This document shows positions 9,289 through 18,087 of a stretch of DNA of 64,000 nucleotides, one piece after another (within the stretch, counting starts at the first letter, position 1; each line of letters opens with the position of its first letter). The position numbers and the translations under genes were made by a program. A model generated the notes under the pieces. The model was not told the DNA's origin and searched no databases. It was given only the letters and a program-made list of their open reading frames with translations. Source of the DNA: Sphingobacteriaceae bacterium (GTDB taxonomy: Bacteria; Bacteroidota; Bacteroidia; Sphingobacteriales; Sphingobacteriaceae); assembly GCA_903642215.1 (NCBI GenBank), contig CAHJWG010000004.1, positions 170,602 through 234,601 on the forward strand. Reading direction: 5' to 3'.

Positions 9289-10065
9289 TCAGGATAACGT
9301 AAAATCGTCAGCATCCTTTAAAAACGGAAACAGCCTCCTGTTTTTAGTCAGCTCATCTGCCGAAACAGAAAAAGTATAAACGTCTTCCTCGTCTCTTTTA
9401 TAATAAATTACTTTTCCGTTTGGATCAATACAGGAGGAATCGCCGGAATGGTAAACTTCATTTCCGTCGTAACCGACACGGTTTACGGCGATGGTATAAA
9501 CCTGGTTTTCTACCGATCGCGCCGGGATAAGCGTGCGCCAGTGCAAAGCGCGTTTCTCCGGCCAGTTGGCCACCACAATCAGCAGGTCGTAAGCTGCATG
9601 CAGGTTCCTTGTCCACACCGGAAAACGCAGATCATAACAAATCATCGGGCAAATTTTCCAGCCTTTCAGTTCCACAATCAAGCGTTGTTTTCCGGGTGTA
9701 AAAGTTTCATTTTCTTTGCCCATCGTAAACAAATGGCGTTTATCATACTGCGAAAAAGAACCGTCGGCCTGCATCCAGATCAAGCGGTTATAAAAGTTTC
9801 CGTTTTCCGTAACCATCAAACTGCCGGTAACCACGCATTTATATTTCTGCGCAATCTGCTGCATCCAGTTCATGGTTTTACCATTTATCGGTTCGGCCAG
9901 CGCCGTGTTCATTGTAAAACCGGTGTTAAACATTTCCGGTAAAATAATCAGCTCTGTATTTTCACGGATACCCGAAGAAAGCCGCAGCGCAATATTTTTT
10001 AGGTTCTGGTCGATATTCTCCCAGAAAAGGTATCCTTGAAAAACAGTTACTTTTAAATTTTCCAT
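9289..10065 (-). CDS. Nitrilase-superfamily omega-amidase (YafV/NIT2-like)
   Basis: The start is the ATG at 10065; a longer frame begins at a TTG (10101) next to the upstream stop. The 258-residue product has the carbon-nitrogen hydrolase triad: E44 in LPEMFNTGF, K109 in YDKRHLF and C143 in CPMICYDLRFP. YafV/NIT2-type enzymes hydrolyse alpha-ketoglutaramate and alpha-ketosuccinamate to the dicarboxylic keto acids. The gene directly follows a methionine-type aminotransferase on the same strand. Such transaminases can use glutamine and release alpha-ketoglutaramate, which this enzyme would clear, making the reaction irreversible. This matches the glutamine transaminase/omega-amidase pair of methionine salvage. 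The pairing is an inference from family and context. Confidence 0.88.
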   Translation of the reverse strand: MENLKVTVFQGYLFWENIDQNLKNIALRLSSGIRENTELIILPEMFNTGFTMNTALAEPINGKTMNWMQQIAQKYKCVVTGSLMVTENGNFYNRLIWMQADGSFSQYDKRHLFTMGKENETFTPGKQRLIVELKGWKICPMICYDLRFPVWTRNLHAAYDLLIVVANWPEKRALHWRTLIPARSVENQVYTIAVNRVGYDGNEVYHSGDSSCIDPNGKVIYYKRDEEDVYTFSVSADELTKNRRLFPFLKDADDFTLS

Positions 10066-10101
10066 AATATTAATATCGGCAGATTTGGCAAGGTACGGCA
10101 A

Positions 10102-11247
10102 TTATAACTTTAACAATTGTTCAACGGCTTTTGCCAGCGTTTCTTGCTTTTTAGCAAAACAAAACCGCAGGATACCGAAATCTGTTTTTTTAGTGTAAAA
10201 AGCAGAATTCGGGATGGCGGCCACACCGGCTTCGGTAATTAACCGCTTTGCAAAATCCACATCTTTTTCATCAGAAAGCTGATTATAATTTACCGATTGA
10301 AAATACGAACCCGCACAAGGCAGTAATTTAAACCGGGAACTTTCTAATCCGGCACGAAAATAATCTCGTTTTTGCTGATAAAAAGCTGCTAAACTTAAGT
10401 ATGCTTCTTTTACCTGCAAAAATTCTGTAAGTGCAAACTGGATCGGTGTGTTTACCGAAAAAACATTAAACTGATGGATTTTCCTAAATTCTGCGGTTAA
10501 CCAAGCCGGTGCCATACAGTAACCAACTTTCCAGCCGGTGATGTGAAAAAGCTTGCCGAAAGAAGCACAGATTAAACTGCGTTCTGCCAGTTCGGGGTAG
10601 CGCGCCATGCTGCGATGCGGTTGCCCGTCAAAAATAATATGTTCGTAAACCTCATCACTTAAAATCAAAATATCGGTTTTATTGGTTAGCGCGATCAGTT
10701 CGCGGATATCACTTTCCTGTAAAATAGTCCCGGTTGGGTTATGCGGAGAATTGAGGATAATCATTTTTGTACGGGAAGAAACCAGCCGGCGCACCATATT
10801 CCAGTTAATGCGGTAATCAGGCGGCTCCAGCTCCATCCGTTTTACCACGCCGCCCATCAACCGGATGGCCGGCGCATAACAATCATAAGCGGGTTCAAAA
10901 ATAATTACCTCATCGTTTGGATGGATGGTGGCACAAATAGCTGTAAAAATAGCCTGCGTGCCGCCGGCAGTTATGGTAATTTCGTTTTCCGGATGATAAA
11001 CCGCGCCGTATAAATCCTGCGTTTTGGCGGCTATTGCTTCCCGCAAGGGCAAAATACCGGGCATCGGCGCATATTGGTTATGGCCTTGTTTCATGGCTTT
11101 GGTAACCAGATTGATCAAATCCGGCGAGCAGTCGAAATCAGGAAATCCCTGGGATAAATTAATGGCACCGGCCTCATGCGCCAGGGCAGACATAACAGCA
11201 AAAATGGTTGTACCGGTTTGTGGAAGTTTAGATTGAAAAGCGATCAT
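10102..11247 (-). CDS. Class I/II PLP aminotransferase (methionine aminotransferase, YbdL-like)
   Basis: The 381-residue fold-type I aminotransferase has GGTQAIF at 95-101, NSPHNPTG at 166-173, SDEVYEH at 197-203 and the PLP lysine K232 in SFGKLFHITGWKVGY. The N-terminal LSQGFPDFDCS is typical of the YbdL/glutamine transaminase K group, which prefers methionine, phenylalanine and glutamine. It is followed by the omega-amidase gene, probably co-transcribed. One R3 12-mer lies in its coding sequence at 10401. The substrate preference is inferred from sequence style and the omega-amidase neighbour. Confidence 0.88.
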   Translation of the reverse strand: MIAFQSKLPQTGTTIFAVMSALAHEAGAINLSQGFPDFDCSPDLINLVTKAMKQGHNQYAPMPGILPLREAIAAKTQDLYGAVYHPENEITITAGGTQAIFTAICATIHPNDEVIIFEPAYDCYAPAIRLMGGVVKRMELEPPDYRINWNMVRRLVSSRTKMIILNSPHNPTGTILQESDIRELIALTNKTDILILSDEVYEHIIFDGQPHRSMARYPELAERSLICASFGKLFHITGWKVGYCMAPAWLTAEFRKIHQFNVFSVNTPIQFALTEFLQVKEAYLSLAAFYQQKRDYFRAGLESSRFKLLPCAGSYFQSVNYNQLSDEKDVDFAKRLITEAGVAAIPNSAFYTKKTDFGILRFCFAKKQETLAKAVEQLLKL

Positions 11248-11370
11248 CGAAGCTAAAATAATTATTATTTTAAATTATACACGGCCTTTAACAACAAAAT
11301 TTAACTCGTATTTGCAATAAATTGTAAACCAGTAAAATAAATTTTTACTATTTTTTTTATGCTGATGGCT

Positions 11371-11401
11371 GATGCTTCTTTTAGCATGTAAAAATCAGTT
11401 C
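11371..11401 (-). repeat. R3 repeat, extended form with degenerate partner arm
   Basis: GATGCTTCTTTTA followed after a short spacer by TAAAAATCAG. The second arm looks like a decayed inverted partner. Similar pairs occur at 38127 and 56356. Confidence 0.65.
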
Positions 11402-11463
11402 ATATCAATTTGTATCAACACAAAAACATAAAAACGAGGGAAAATAAATTCGTAAATTTGTGT

Positions 11464-11661
11464 ATGGAAACATTGATTTTACGCCCGAAAACCAAAGAAC
11501 AATTAACTGCTATAAAAGCTGTTGCCAAAGCTTTAAAAGTTGATTTTGAAATAGAGAAAAGCCCATATAACTCGGAGTTTGTGAAAAAGATTTTACAAGG
11601 CAGGGAAGATTTTAAAAATGGAAAAGGTATTAAAATGTCCCTTGAGGATTTATGGAAGTAA
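11464..11661 (+). CDS. Small antitoxin of a RelB/YoeB-type module
   Basis: The 65-residue product begins METLILRPKTKEQLTAIKAVAKALKV, a pattern seen in short Bacteroidota antitoxins (DUF2683-like) next to YoeB/Txe toxins. The C-terminus GKGIKMSLEDLWK is the usual toxin-binding tail. The ATG at 11464 is chosen over one at 11410, which would add an unrelated leader. The stop overlaps the toxin start (ATG at 11652). This is the typical antitoxin-first order and suggests translational coupling. The downstream toxin is interrupted, so this may be an orphan antitoxin. Confidence 0.75.
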   Translation: METLILRPKTKEQLTAIKAVAKALKVDFEIEKSPYNSEFVKKILQGREDFKNGKGIKMSLEDLWK

Positions 11662-11921
11662 TATTTACACCGCAAGCGAAAGAAGATTTAAATTATTGGA
11701 AGAAAACCGGTAATAAAGCCATCCAAAAAAAGATAGAACAGCTTATTATAGCGATACAGGAAGATCCGTATCATGGTATTGGAAAACCCGAATCTTTAAA
11801 ATATGAATAATCCGATTCGTGGTCTCACAGAATTAATAACGAGCATCGTATCGTTTACCAAATTTTTGATCAAAACATAATTGTAATTCTGGAAATCCAA
11901 TCTGTAAAAGGACATTATTGA
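11652..11921 (+). pseudogene. YoeB/Txe-family mRNA interferase toxin with an in-frame nonsense codon
   Basis: From the ATG at 11652 one frame encodes a YoeB-like toxin. It begins MEVIFTPQAKEDLNYWKKTG, then has PYHGIGKPESLKYE, and later RINNEHRIVYQIFDQ and the C-terminal EIQSVKGHY before a TGA at 11919-11921 (89 sense positions). Codon 53 is TAA (11808-11810), exactly where family members carry leucine (KYELSG...). One base change, TTA to TAA, explains it. The 52-residue product would lack the C-terminal half, including the arginine and terminal histidine/tyrosine used in RNA cleavage, so it should be inactive. Everything after the stop is intact, so the mutation is recent or is a sequencing error. 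Its antitoxin overlaps the start. Confidence 0.8.
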
Positions 11922-12003
11922 GTTTAAAACTTTAATAATTCCGTTTCTGCAAACTTATTTCTGCAATTGTAATTATCAAAGCGAAAATCTAAACCAAAAT
12001 AAA

Positions 12004-12813
12004 GTGAATCCAAATCCAAAATTAAAAGGGCAAACGGCTTTAGTTACCGGTGCAAACAGTGGTATCGGCAAGGCTGTGGCCATTGCGCTGGGCAACGATG
12101 GTGCAAACGTTGCGGTAAATTATGTAACACACCCGGAAACTGCTGATGAGGTGGTAAATGAAATTAAAAGTAACGGCGGTAATGCCATTGCACTTCAGGC
12201 AGATGTAAGCAACGAAAGCCAGGTGCTTGCTATGTACCAGGATTTATATAAAGCTTTTGGAACGATTGATATTTTGGTAAACAACGCCGGTTTACAAAAA
12301 GATTCGCCTTTTACAGAAATGAGTTTGGCAGATTGGCAACTGGTAATCAATATTAACCTGACCGGCCAGTTTTTATGCGCCCGCGAAGCTGCAAAAGAAT
12401 ATATTAAACGTGGCGTAGTGCCAGAAAGAAGCAAAGCCGCCGGTAAAATTATCTGTATGAGCAGTGTGCACCAGGTAATCCCGTGGGCCGGCCACGTAAA
12501 TTATGCCAGCAGCAAAGGCGGCATCAACATGCTGATGCAAAGCATGGCGCAGGAACTTGCGCCACATAAAATTCGCGTAAACAGTATTGGGCCGGGAGCG
12601 ATACAAACGCCGATCAATCGTTCTGCCTGGGAAACCAAAACTGCTATGGACAGCCTGCTCACCTTAATCCCCTATGGCAGAATCGGCCAGCCGGAAGATA
12701 TCGGTTTGTTAGCTGCTTGGCTGGCCTGCGATGAATCTGATTATATCACTGGTGCAACCATTTTTATGGATGGCGGCATGACGCTTTATCCGGGTTTTTC
12801 TACCAACGGATAA
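12004..12813 (+). CDS. SDR oxidoreductase, glucose 1-dehydrogenase-like
   Basis: The 269-residue classical SDR has TGANSGIG, NNAG, the catalytic serine in CMSSVHQVIPW, the YASSK motif and the C-terminal ITGATIFMDGGMTLYPGF. The overall pattern (LKGQTALVTGANSGIGKAVAIALGNDGANVAVNY) is that of the glucose 1-dehydrogenase/YghA-like group. The start codon is GTG at 12004; no in-frame ATG precedes it, and the family N-terminus begins here. The gene is monocistronic. Substrate specificity cannot be set by reading; sugar or general stress-linked alcohol/aldehyde oxidation is likely. Confidence 0.85.
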   Translation: MNPNPKLKGQTALVTGANSGIGKAVAIALGNDGANVAVNYVTHPETADEVVNEIKSNGGNAIALQADVSNESQVLAMYQDLYKAFGTIDILVNNAGLQKDSPFTEMSLADWQLVININLTGQFLCAREAAKEYIKRGVVPERSKAAGKIICMSSVHQVIPWAGHVNYASSKGGINMLMQSMAQELAPHKIRVNSIGPGAIQTPINRSAWETKTAMDSLLTLIPYGRIGQPEDIGLLAAWLACDESDYITGATIFMDGGMTLYPGFSTNG

Positions 12814-12861
12814 CATAATGCTATAGCTCAATTTAAGTTATAAGTGATGTTTTGATGTAAT

Positions 12862-13509
12862 TTATGCCGAAGTTGTTAAGGGTTTAAAAAGCTTTTCGGG
12901 TGTTTTCAACATATCATTTAAGCGTTTTTCTATACTTTTCCATGTATAGTTTTTATTCATCATTTCTATTGGTTCAGTAAAATCAATATCGTGATGGTAA
13001 GCTAAAGATTTTATCGCCATAAGAGGATTTCTGTTTAAGTATTTTTCTTGGTATGCCTCTACCATTTCTACCAAGGTCAAAAATGAAGATAGATAGGCTA
13101 TGTCGATAAAATCTTTTACACGTGTACCATTCCCGGCTATTACATTCAGTTTCATTGCCGCAATGTCTTCCAATCCCGCTATCCTAATATTTTCCATCAT
13201 AATTAATGGCTTTATCAAAGGAAACTTATGAGATATTAAATCTACTTTTACTCCTCTAATCTGGCCTTTGAGTGTGTTTTTAGATTGAAAATCGGTGTAA
13301 AATTCATACTTTTCTTCAAGCTCGCCTATAATTGCATGTCTGTCAAAATCATTGAGGCTGAAAAGGTCGAGGTCAATACTTTTACGGTGGCCAACTTGCA
13401 ATGAAAGTGCCGTTCCGCCCACCAGGAAAAAATCATTTAAAAGCGGCTCATTCATTAGGGCTTTCAGGAGTTCCAGTGTGTCAGTACTAACGGTTTCCTT
13501 GTATAGCAT
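12862..13509 (-). CDS. Nucleotidyltransferase AbiEii/AbiGii toxin-family protein
   Basis: The 215-residue product has the polymerase-beta-like nucleotidyltransferase signature FLVGGTALSLQVGHRKSIDLDLF (GG at 31-32, metal aspartates D46 and D48). AbiEii proteins are toxins of type IV toxin-antitoxin and abortive-infection systems and modify tRNA or other targets with nucleotides. The start overlaps the end of the upstream 105-residue gene by 46 nt, so the two are translated together. In Bacteroidota this partner replaces the classical AbiEi regulator. Phage defence or toxin-antitoxin function is inferred from family. Confidence 0.82.
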   Translation of the reverse strand: MLYKETVSTDTLELLKALMNEPLLNDFFLVGGTALSLQVGHRKSIDLDLFSLNDFDRHAIIGELEEKYEFYTDFQSKNTLKGQIRGVKVDLISHKFPLIKPLIMMENIRIAGLEDIAAMKLNVIAGNGTRVKDFIDIAYLSSFLTLVEMVEAYQEKYLNRNPLMAIKSLAYHHDIDFTEPIEMMNKNYTWKSIEKRLNDMLKTPEKLFKPLTTSA

Positions 13510-13781
13510 TTAAAGGCTGTTAACGGTAGGCTAAATATTTGGCTTACAAAATTCAGATCTTTTTCATTCAGGTAGGGTAGTTCTTGAACAGCATTTTTTA
13601 CGCCTTCAATTCCATATAAATTAAGCATTGCAAACCAGTCTTCCGGCCATCCCCTTTCTATTATACGTTGCACAATCAGGTTGCGCATTTTTGTATAATC
13701 TAATTTTTCCAAATTGTATTCCCAAAGTAAGGATGGGTTTATCCTTGCATCAAGATAATTTTTATAGTTACCAAAATACAT
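13464..13781 (-). CDS. Partner protein of the AbiEii nucleotidyltransferase (DUF6922-like)
   Basis: The start is probably the ATG at 13781 (MYFGNYKNYLDARINPSLLWEYN), giving 105 residues; a longer frame begins at 13844. The sequence NLIVQRIIERGWPEDWFAMLNLYG and VKNAVQELPYLNEKDLNFVSQIF resembles small helical proteins encoded just upstream of AbiEii-type genes in Bacteroidota, which I recall as DUF6922. It overlaps the AbiEii gene by 46 nt. A role as antitoxin or regulator is plausible from position only. Confidence 0.65.
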   Translation of the reverse strand: MYFGNYKNYLDARINPSLLWEYNLEKLDYTKMRNLIVQRIIERGWPEDWFAMLNLYGIEGVKNAVQELPYLNEKDLNFVSQIFSLPLTAFKCYTRKPLVLTHWNS

Positions 13782-13866
13782 TTGTTTTCTAGTGATATCA
13801 GCAAAAATACTGAATATTATTACACTGCGTATTTTGATTTCCATTGCTACATCAGCCGTTCGTTCG

Positions 13867-16800
13867 TCACACCCTGTTAAAAAATAAAACCTGGTTCCTT
13901 AACTTCTTTTGCAGCAATTTATTAATTGCCCCAGGCAACATCCGCCAAGCCCAATTTTTTTCTTTGGAAGCCGGCGTGTTCATCCTGGATTTTTCATCCA
14001 AGCCCAAAATATCCTGCATCGGGATAATTACCGTTTTAGCAACTGAAGTATAAGCGAGCTTAGCCAAAATCCAATGCACGTTTTCTTCCGAAACTTTGGT
14101 GCCAACATATTGCTTTAATCTTTTGATGCTTTGTTTATCGGCATCTTTTGCGAACCAGCCCACAATTGTATTATTGTCGTGCGTGCCGGTGTATGCAAAA
14201 CTATTTTGCTGATAATTGTGCGGAATATGAATAGAACCGGGCATATCTTCGCCAAAAGCAAACTGTAAAACCTTCATCCCGGGAAACCTAAATTCGTCGC
14301 GAAGCTGGTAAACGGCTTCGTTAATTTCACCTAAATCTTCGGCTACAAAAGGTAATTTCCCTATTTCTTTTTGTAAAACTGTAAAAAAATCACTTCCGGG
14401 TCCGGCTTTCCATTCGCCGTTAATTGCTGTTTTTTCTTTGGAGGAAACTTCCCAGTAATCCGAAAAAGCACGAAAATGATCCAGCCGGAGCAGATCAAAA
14501 AGTTCCGTATTTTTACGGATCCGCTGCACCCACCAGCTGTAATTGCTGGCTTTTAAAGCTTCCCAGTTAAAAACCGGCATTCCCCAAAGCTGCCCGTCGG
14601 CGTTAAAATAATCCGGCGGCACACCGGCAACGCCTATCATGTTACTATTTTTATCCAAAGAAAATATTTCCGGGTTTGCCCAAACATCTACCGAATCATA
14701 GCTGATATAAAACGGCAAATCTCCCAAAAGCCGAATGCTTCTTTTATGGCAGAAATCTTTTAATGCTTTCCACTGGTTAAAGAATAAAAACTGCAGCCAT
14801 TTTTCCTTTTGCAGCAAAATCCGGTTTTTTGCGGAGAACTGCTCCAGCACTTTCGACTCGCGTTTTTTATACGGTTCCGGCCATTCAAACCAGGGTTTAC
14901 CTTCGTGATGCTGTTTTAAAACCGTATAAAGCGCAAAATCGTTTAACCAGGAAACCTGCGTTTCACAGAATTGATCAAAAGCTGATTGCAATTCCGGGAA
15001 TTCGTGCCGGCAAAAGTTTTGATAAGCAGTTTCAAAAAGCTGGTCTTTTGCTGCTTTCGCGCCTTTAAAATCTACCTTTTCTGTTCCGGGTAAACAGAAT
15101 TTTTTAAGTTCTTTTTTGGATAGTAAACCATCCTTTGCTAATAATTCCGGACTGATCAAAATCGTGTTTCCGGCAATGCTGGAAACGGAACTGTAAGGCG
15201 AATAACTTTGCTCCGGCCCGGTTGGGTTTAAGGGTAATAATTGCCAGAACTGCTGTTTGGACTGATATAAAAATTTAGCAAATGCAATCGCTTCCGGGCC
15301 TAAATCGCCAATTCCAAACGCAGAAGGCAGCGAAGTAATGTGCATCAAAATTCCGGCGTTCCGCTTCGTAATTTTCTGTTTCATTTTGAGGAATGCGTAA
15401 GGCAGCGAACCAAATAATCCGCTTACTTCAATCTCCTCCTCTTTAACCGAACCATCCGTATCGTCGAGTAAATTTCTCCAGGTTGCCGGTGCTTCTTTTG
15501 GCAGGATAATCCGGGTATGTTTCCAGTTAAAACCCTTTAAATCAATATGTTGTAACTTACAAATTTTAGCTAAACCCACTGGTACAATGGTAATATACCA
15601 GGTTTGATCGAGCTGCCTGGCAAAAGCAAAAATGTTCTCTTTATACTTTCCTTTAACTTTTAGCGGGATATATTTCCCGTTTAAAAATACATCCGGCGCA
15701 GCTTTTCGCTCGTTAAAAAGCGTATAGATAAGTTTTAATTTGACGTCTGCATTGTAACGGGTTTCCCATAACTGATCGGGATTTAAAGCATTTTTTCCAG
15801 TGATTTTATTTAAAGATTCCAGCCGTTTTTCGTAAGCAACCGGTCGGCGGTTATCGGGATCAACCATGCTGAAATCCCAGTTTTCGCAGCCCTGATACAC
15901 ATCCGGAACGCCCGGACAAGTAAATTTCAGCAGCACTTGCGCCAACGAATTAATAATCCCGAAATCAGCAATTTTTTGATGGAACGTTTGAAAGCTCGCC
16001 CAAAAAGGTTTCGACTGATCTAAAATTCCATCGATAAAAGAAGCAGTTGCCTGCTCATACTTTTCATTTTCCGTTGCCCAATCCGAGTTTCGTTTGCCTT
16101 CCCGTAAAGCTTTCACCATATATTCCTGCAAACGGTTTTGGTAATTATCTTCATCTTCGCCCGGCATCGGGTAAGTGCCAATCAGCGTTTCATAAATAAA
16201 ATATTCGTCGTTTGCATCCGGCAGGTTATTAATTTTAAGCGGGGCATTTAGCTGCTGCCAGCTTTTTACGGTTTCAAACCATTCATCCGTCAAATCAGAA
16301 AGTACATTTAAACGGGCACGCGCACCTTCGCCGCGTTTGGTATCGTGCGTAGAAGTTGCGTTGATGGAAAGCGGCCATTTCGCCTGTTTTTCCTGCATCT
16401 GCCGATGGAATTCTGTTGCAGAAATGCCAAAAGCATCCGGCGCATCGCCTACTTCACTGTGGCCGATAAACCGGTTATATGTGTACATCAGCGTATCTTC
16501 CACACCTTTTGCCATCAGCGGGCCGGTAAATTGCATGCAGCGCCGGTAAAAAAGCAAGGCGCGGTTATTAAAGTCGTTTTTGTTTTTGGGAGAGGGATGC
16601 AGCAGCACATTTTCCAGCACATCAACTGCCGGTTCTAACTCCGGCTTATTTTTCCGGATGCTGCCGAGTACTTCTTTTATCGCCTTAAAATCTTGATCCG
16701 GCAATGGGAAAATATTGCCGTAAAAACGGTAAACCGGACAGTAAATCAGCAGCGCAGCAATCGCATTTTTCAGTTCGCCGTCTTTTAATTTTTTAAGTGC

Positions 16801-18087
16801 TTTTGCATCAGCCAAATTTAATTCTAAAAAATAATGGTACAGGTTTTCCAATTCGCCGCCCATGTGTTCGTTCAAAATCAAAGCCTTCTTTTCGCTAACC
16901 TGTTTTTGGACTGCTTTTTGATTTCCGGCCAACTCCTGATAAAAATTATTGAACTCCTTTTCTGCACTTTTATTTGTAAAAAGATTGTTTACCAACGCTA
17001 AAAAATCATAACCGGAAGTGCCTTCAACAGGCCAATTTTGTGGTAACTTTTCACCTTCTTCCAGTATTTTCTCAACTACGATATAAGTTTCCTCACCGGC
17101 CGTTTCCCGCAATTGTTCCAGGTATAAAGCCGGATCGTACAAACCGTCAATATGGTCAATCCGCAGGCCGGTAAAAATTCCTTGTTGTAAAAATTCTTTT
17201 ATTTTGAGGTGATACGTTTCAAAAACTTCCGGGTTTTGGATATTGAGGCAAATCAAACTATTCACCGTAAAAAAACGGCGGAAATTAATTTTGCCGTCCG
17301 TTTCTTCATAAGAACACAAACGGTAATGCTGCTCATCACAAAGGTTTGAAATCAGTTCCGGGTTTTGGTTGATTCTTTCCAGATTCCCTTCGATCAAAAC
17401 CTTCGCTTCACCTTCCTTCATCATCGAAGTAAGCTGCATTTTGATCTCGTTCCAACGCAAAGCATAGGATTTTGGCTCATCCAGCATTTCCAAATCTTCT
17501 AATTGATTAACCAATTGCCGGATGTTTTCATCCGAATTTTCATGCGGTAAAAGAAGCACCGAAGCGTAGGAGCGGGGATTGAGCGGATAATCGGCATCAA
17601 AATAATTCAGCGTAAAATGATCATCCTTATAAGCAACTTTAAGATCACCTTTTTTGATAGTTTCTTCCAATGAACTGCCCAGAAACGGAACCATAATTTT
17701 ACCGACAAAAAAATCACTTGTAAAAGAAGTATCAAAAAAAGATGCGAATGCGGAACGTGCGCCTTTTTCCAGCACATCAAATAACCACGGATTTTTGGTA
17801 TCGAAAGCCAAATGGTTTGGCACAATATCCTGCAACCACTGCATTCCGGCGGCTTTTAACTGCCGGCTGATGCGCTTTAATTGTTCTTCGGTGCCAATTT
17901 CAGGGTTAATTTTATGCGGATTCAAACCGTCGTAACCGTGCATACTTCCCGGTGCGGATTCTAAAATCGGCGAAGCATAAATGGTAGAAACGCCGAGTTT
18001 TTGCAGGTACGGAATGATCTTTTCAAAATCATCAAAATTAAAATCCTTGTGAAACTGTAACCGGTAAGTAGAAACAGGATTGATCAT
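13867..18087 (-). CDS. treY: Fused maltooligosyl trehalose synthase (TreY) and 4-alpha-glucanotransferase (MalQ)
   Basis: The start is the ATG at 18087, in a 4-nt ATGA overlap with the treZ stop; the upstream 42-codon extension is rejected. The 1406-residue product has two enzymes. Residues 1 to about 900 are TreY (INPVSTYRLQFHKDF, YASPILESAPGSMHGYDG, GLRIDHIDGLYDP near residue 310, and VPDVYQGCENWDFSMVDPDNRR), which turns the reducing end of maltodextrins into a trehalose unit. Residues 902-1406 are a complete 505-residue MalQ (ILMHITSLPSAFGIGDLGPEA, LRLDHFRAFSDYW near 1203, VAEDLGEI, TGTHDNNT), which disproportionates glucan chains. The MalQ part begins with an internal ATG at 15384, as if a former stand-alone gene had been joined to treY. 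MalQ could lengthen short maltodextrins to feed TreY. One R3 12-mer lies inside at 17721. Confidence 0.93.
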   Translation of the reverse strand: MINPVSTYRLQFHKDFNFDDFEKIIPYLQKLGVSTIYASPILESAPGSMHGYDGLNPHKINPEIGTEEQLKRISRQLKAAGMQWLQDIVPNHLAFDTKNPWLFDVLEKGARSAFASFFDTSFTSDFFVGKIMVPFLGSSLEETIKKGDLKVAYKDDHFTLNYFDADYPLNPRSYASVLLLPHENSDENIRQLVNQLEDLEMLDEPKSYALRWNEIKMQLTSMMKEGEAKVLIEGNLERINQNPELISNLCDEQHYRLCSYEETDGKINFRRFFTVNSLICLNIQNPEVFETYHLKIKEFLQQGIFTGLRIDHIDGLYDPALYLEQLRETAGEETYIVVEKILEEGEKLPQNWPVEGTSGYDFLALVNNLFTNKSAEKEFNNFYQELAGNQKAVQKQVSEKKALILNEHMGGELENLYHYFLELNLADAKALKKLKDGELKNAIAALLIYCPVYRFYGNIFPLPDQDFKAIKEVLGSIRKNKPELEPAVDVLENVLLHPSPKNKNDFNNRALLFYRRCMQFTGPLMAKGVEDTLMYTYNRFIGHSEVGDAPDAFGISATEFHRQMQEKQAKWPLSINATSTHDTKRGEGARARLNVLSDLTDEWFETVKSWQQLNAPLKINNLPDANDEYFIYETLIGTYPMPGEDEDNYQNRLQEYMVKALREGKRNSDWATENEKYEQATASFIDGILDQSKPFWASFQTFHQKIADFGIINSLAQVLLKFTCPGVPDVYQGCENWDFSMVDPDNRRPVAYEKRLESLNKITGKNALNPDQLWETRYNADVKLKLIYTLFNERKAAPDVFLNGKYIPLKVKGKYKENIFAFARQLDQTWYITIVPVGLAKICKLQHIDLKGFNWKHTRIILPKEAPATWRNLLDDTDGSVKEEEIEVSGLFGSLPYAFLKMKQKITKRNAGILMHITSLPSAFGIGDLGPEAIAFAKFLYQSKQQFWQLLPLNPTGPEQSYSPYSSVSSIAGNTILISPELLAKDGLLSKKELKKFCLPGTEKVDFKGAKAAKDQLFETAYQNFCRHEFPELQSAFDQFCETQVSWLNDFALYTVLKQHHEGKPWFEWPEPYKKRESKVLEQFSAKNRILLQKEKWLQFLFFNQWKALKDFCHKRSIRLLGDLPFYISYDSVDVWANPEIFSLDKNSNMIGVAGVPPDYFNADGQLWGMPVFNWEALKASNYSWWVQRIRKNTELFDLLRLDHFRAFSDYWEVSSKEKTAINGEWKAGPGSDFFTVLQKEIGKLPFVAEDLGEINEAVYQLRDEFRFPGMKVLQFAFGEDMPGSIHIPHNYQQNSFAYTGTHDNNTIVGWFAKDADKQSIKRLKQYVGTKVSEENVHWILAKLAYTSVAKTVIIPMQDILGLDEKSRMNTPASKEKNWAWRMLPGAINKLLQKKLRNQVLFFNRV

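Noticed and set aside
9448..9942. Long 164-codon frame antisense to the omega-amidase
   Set aside because: The catalytic triad and family pattern support the minus-strand gene; the plus frame has no domain.
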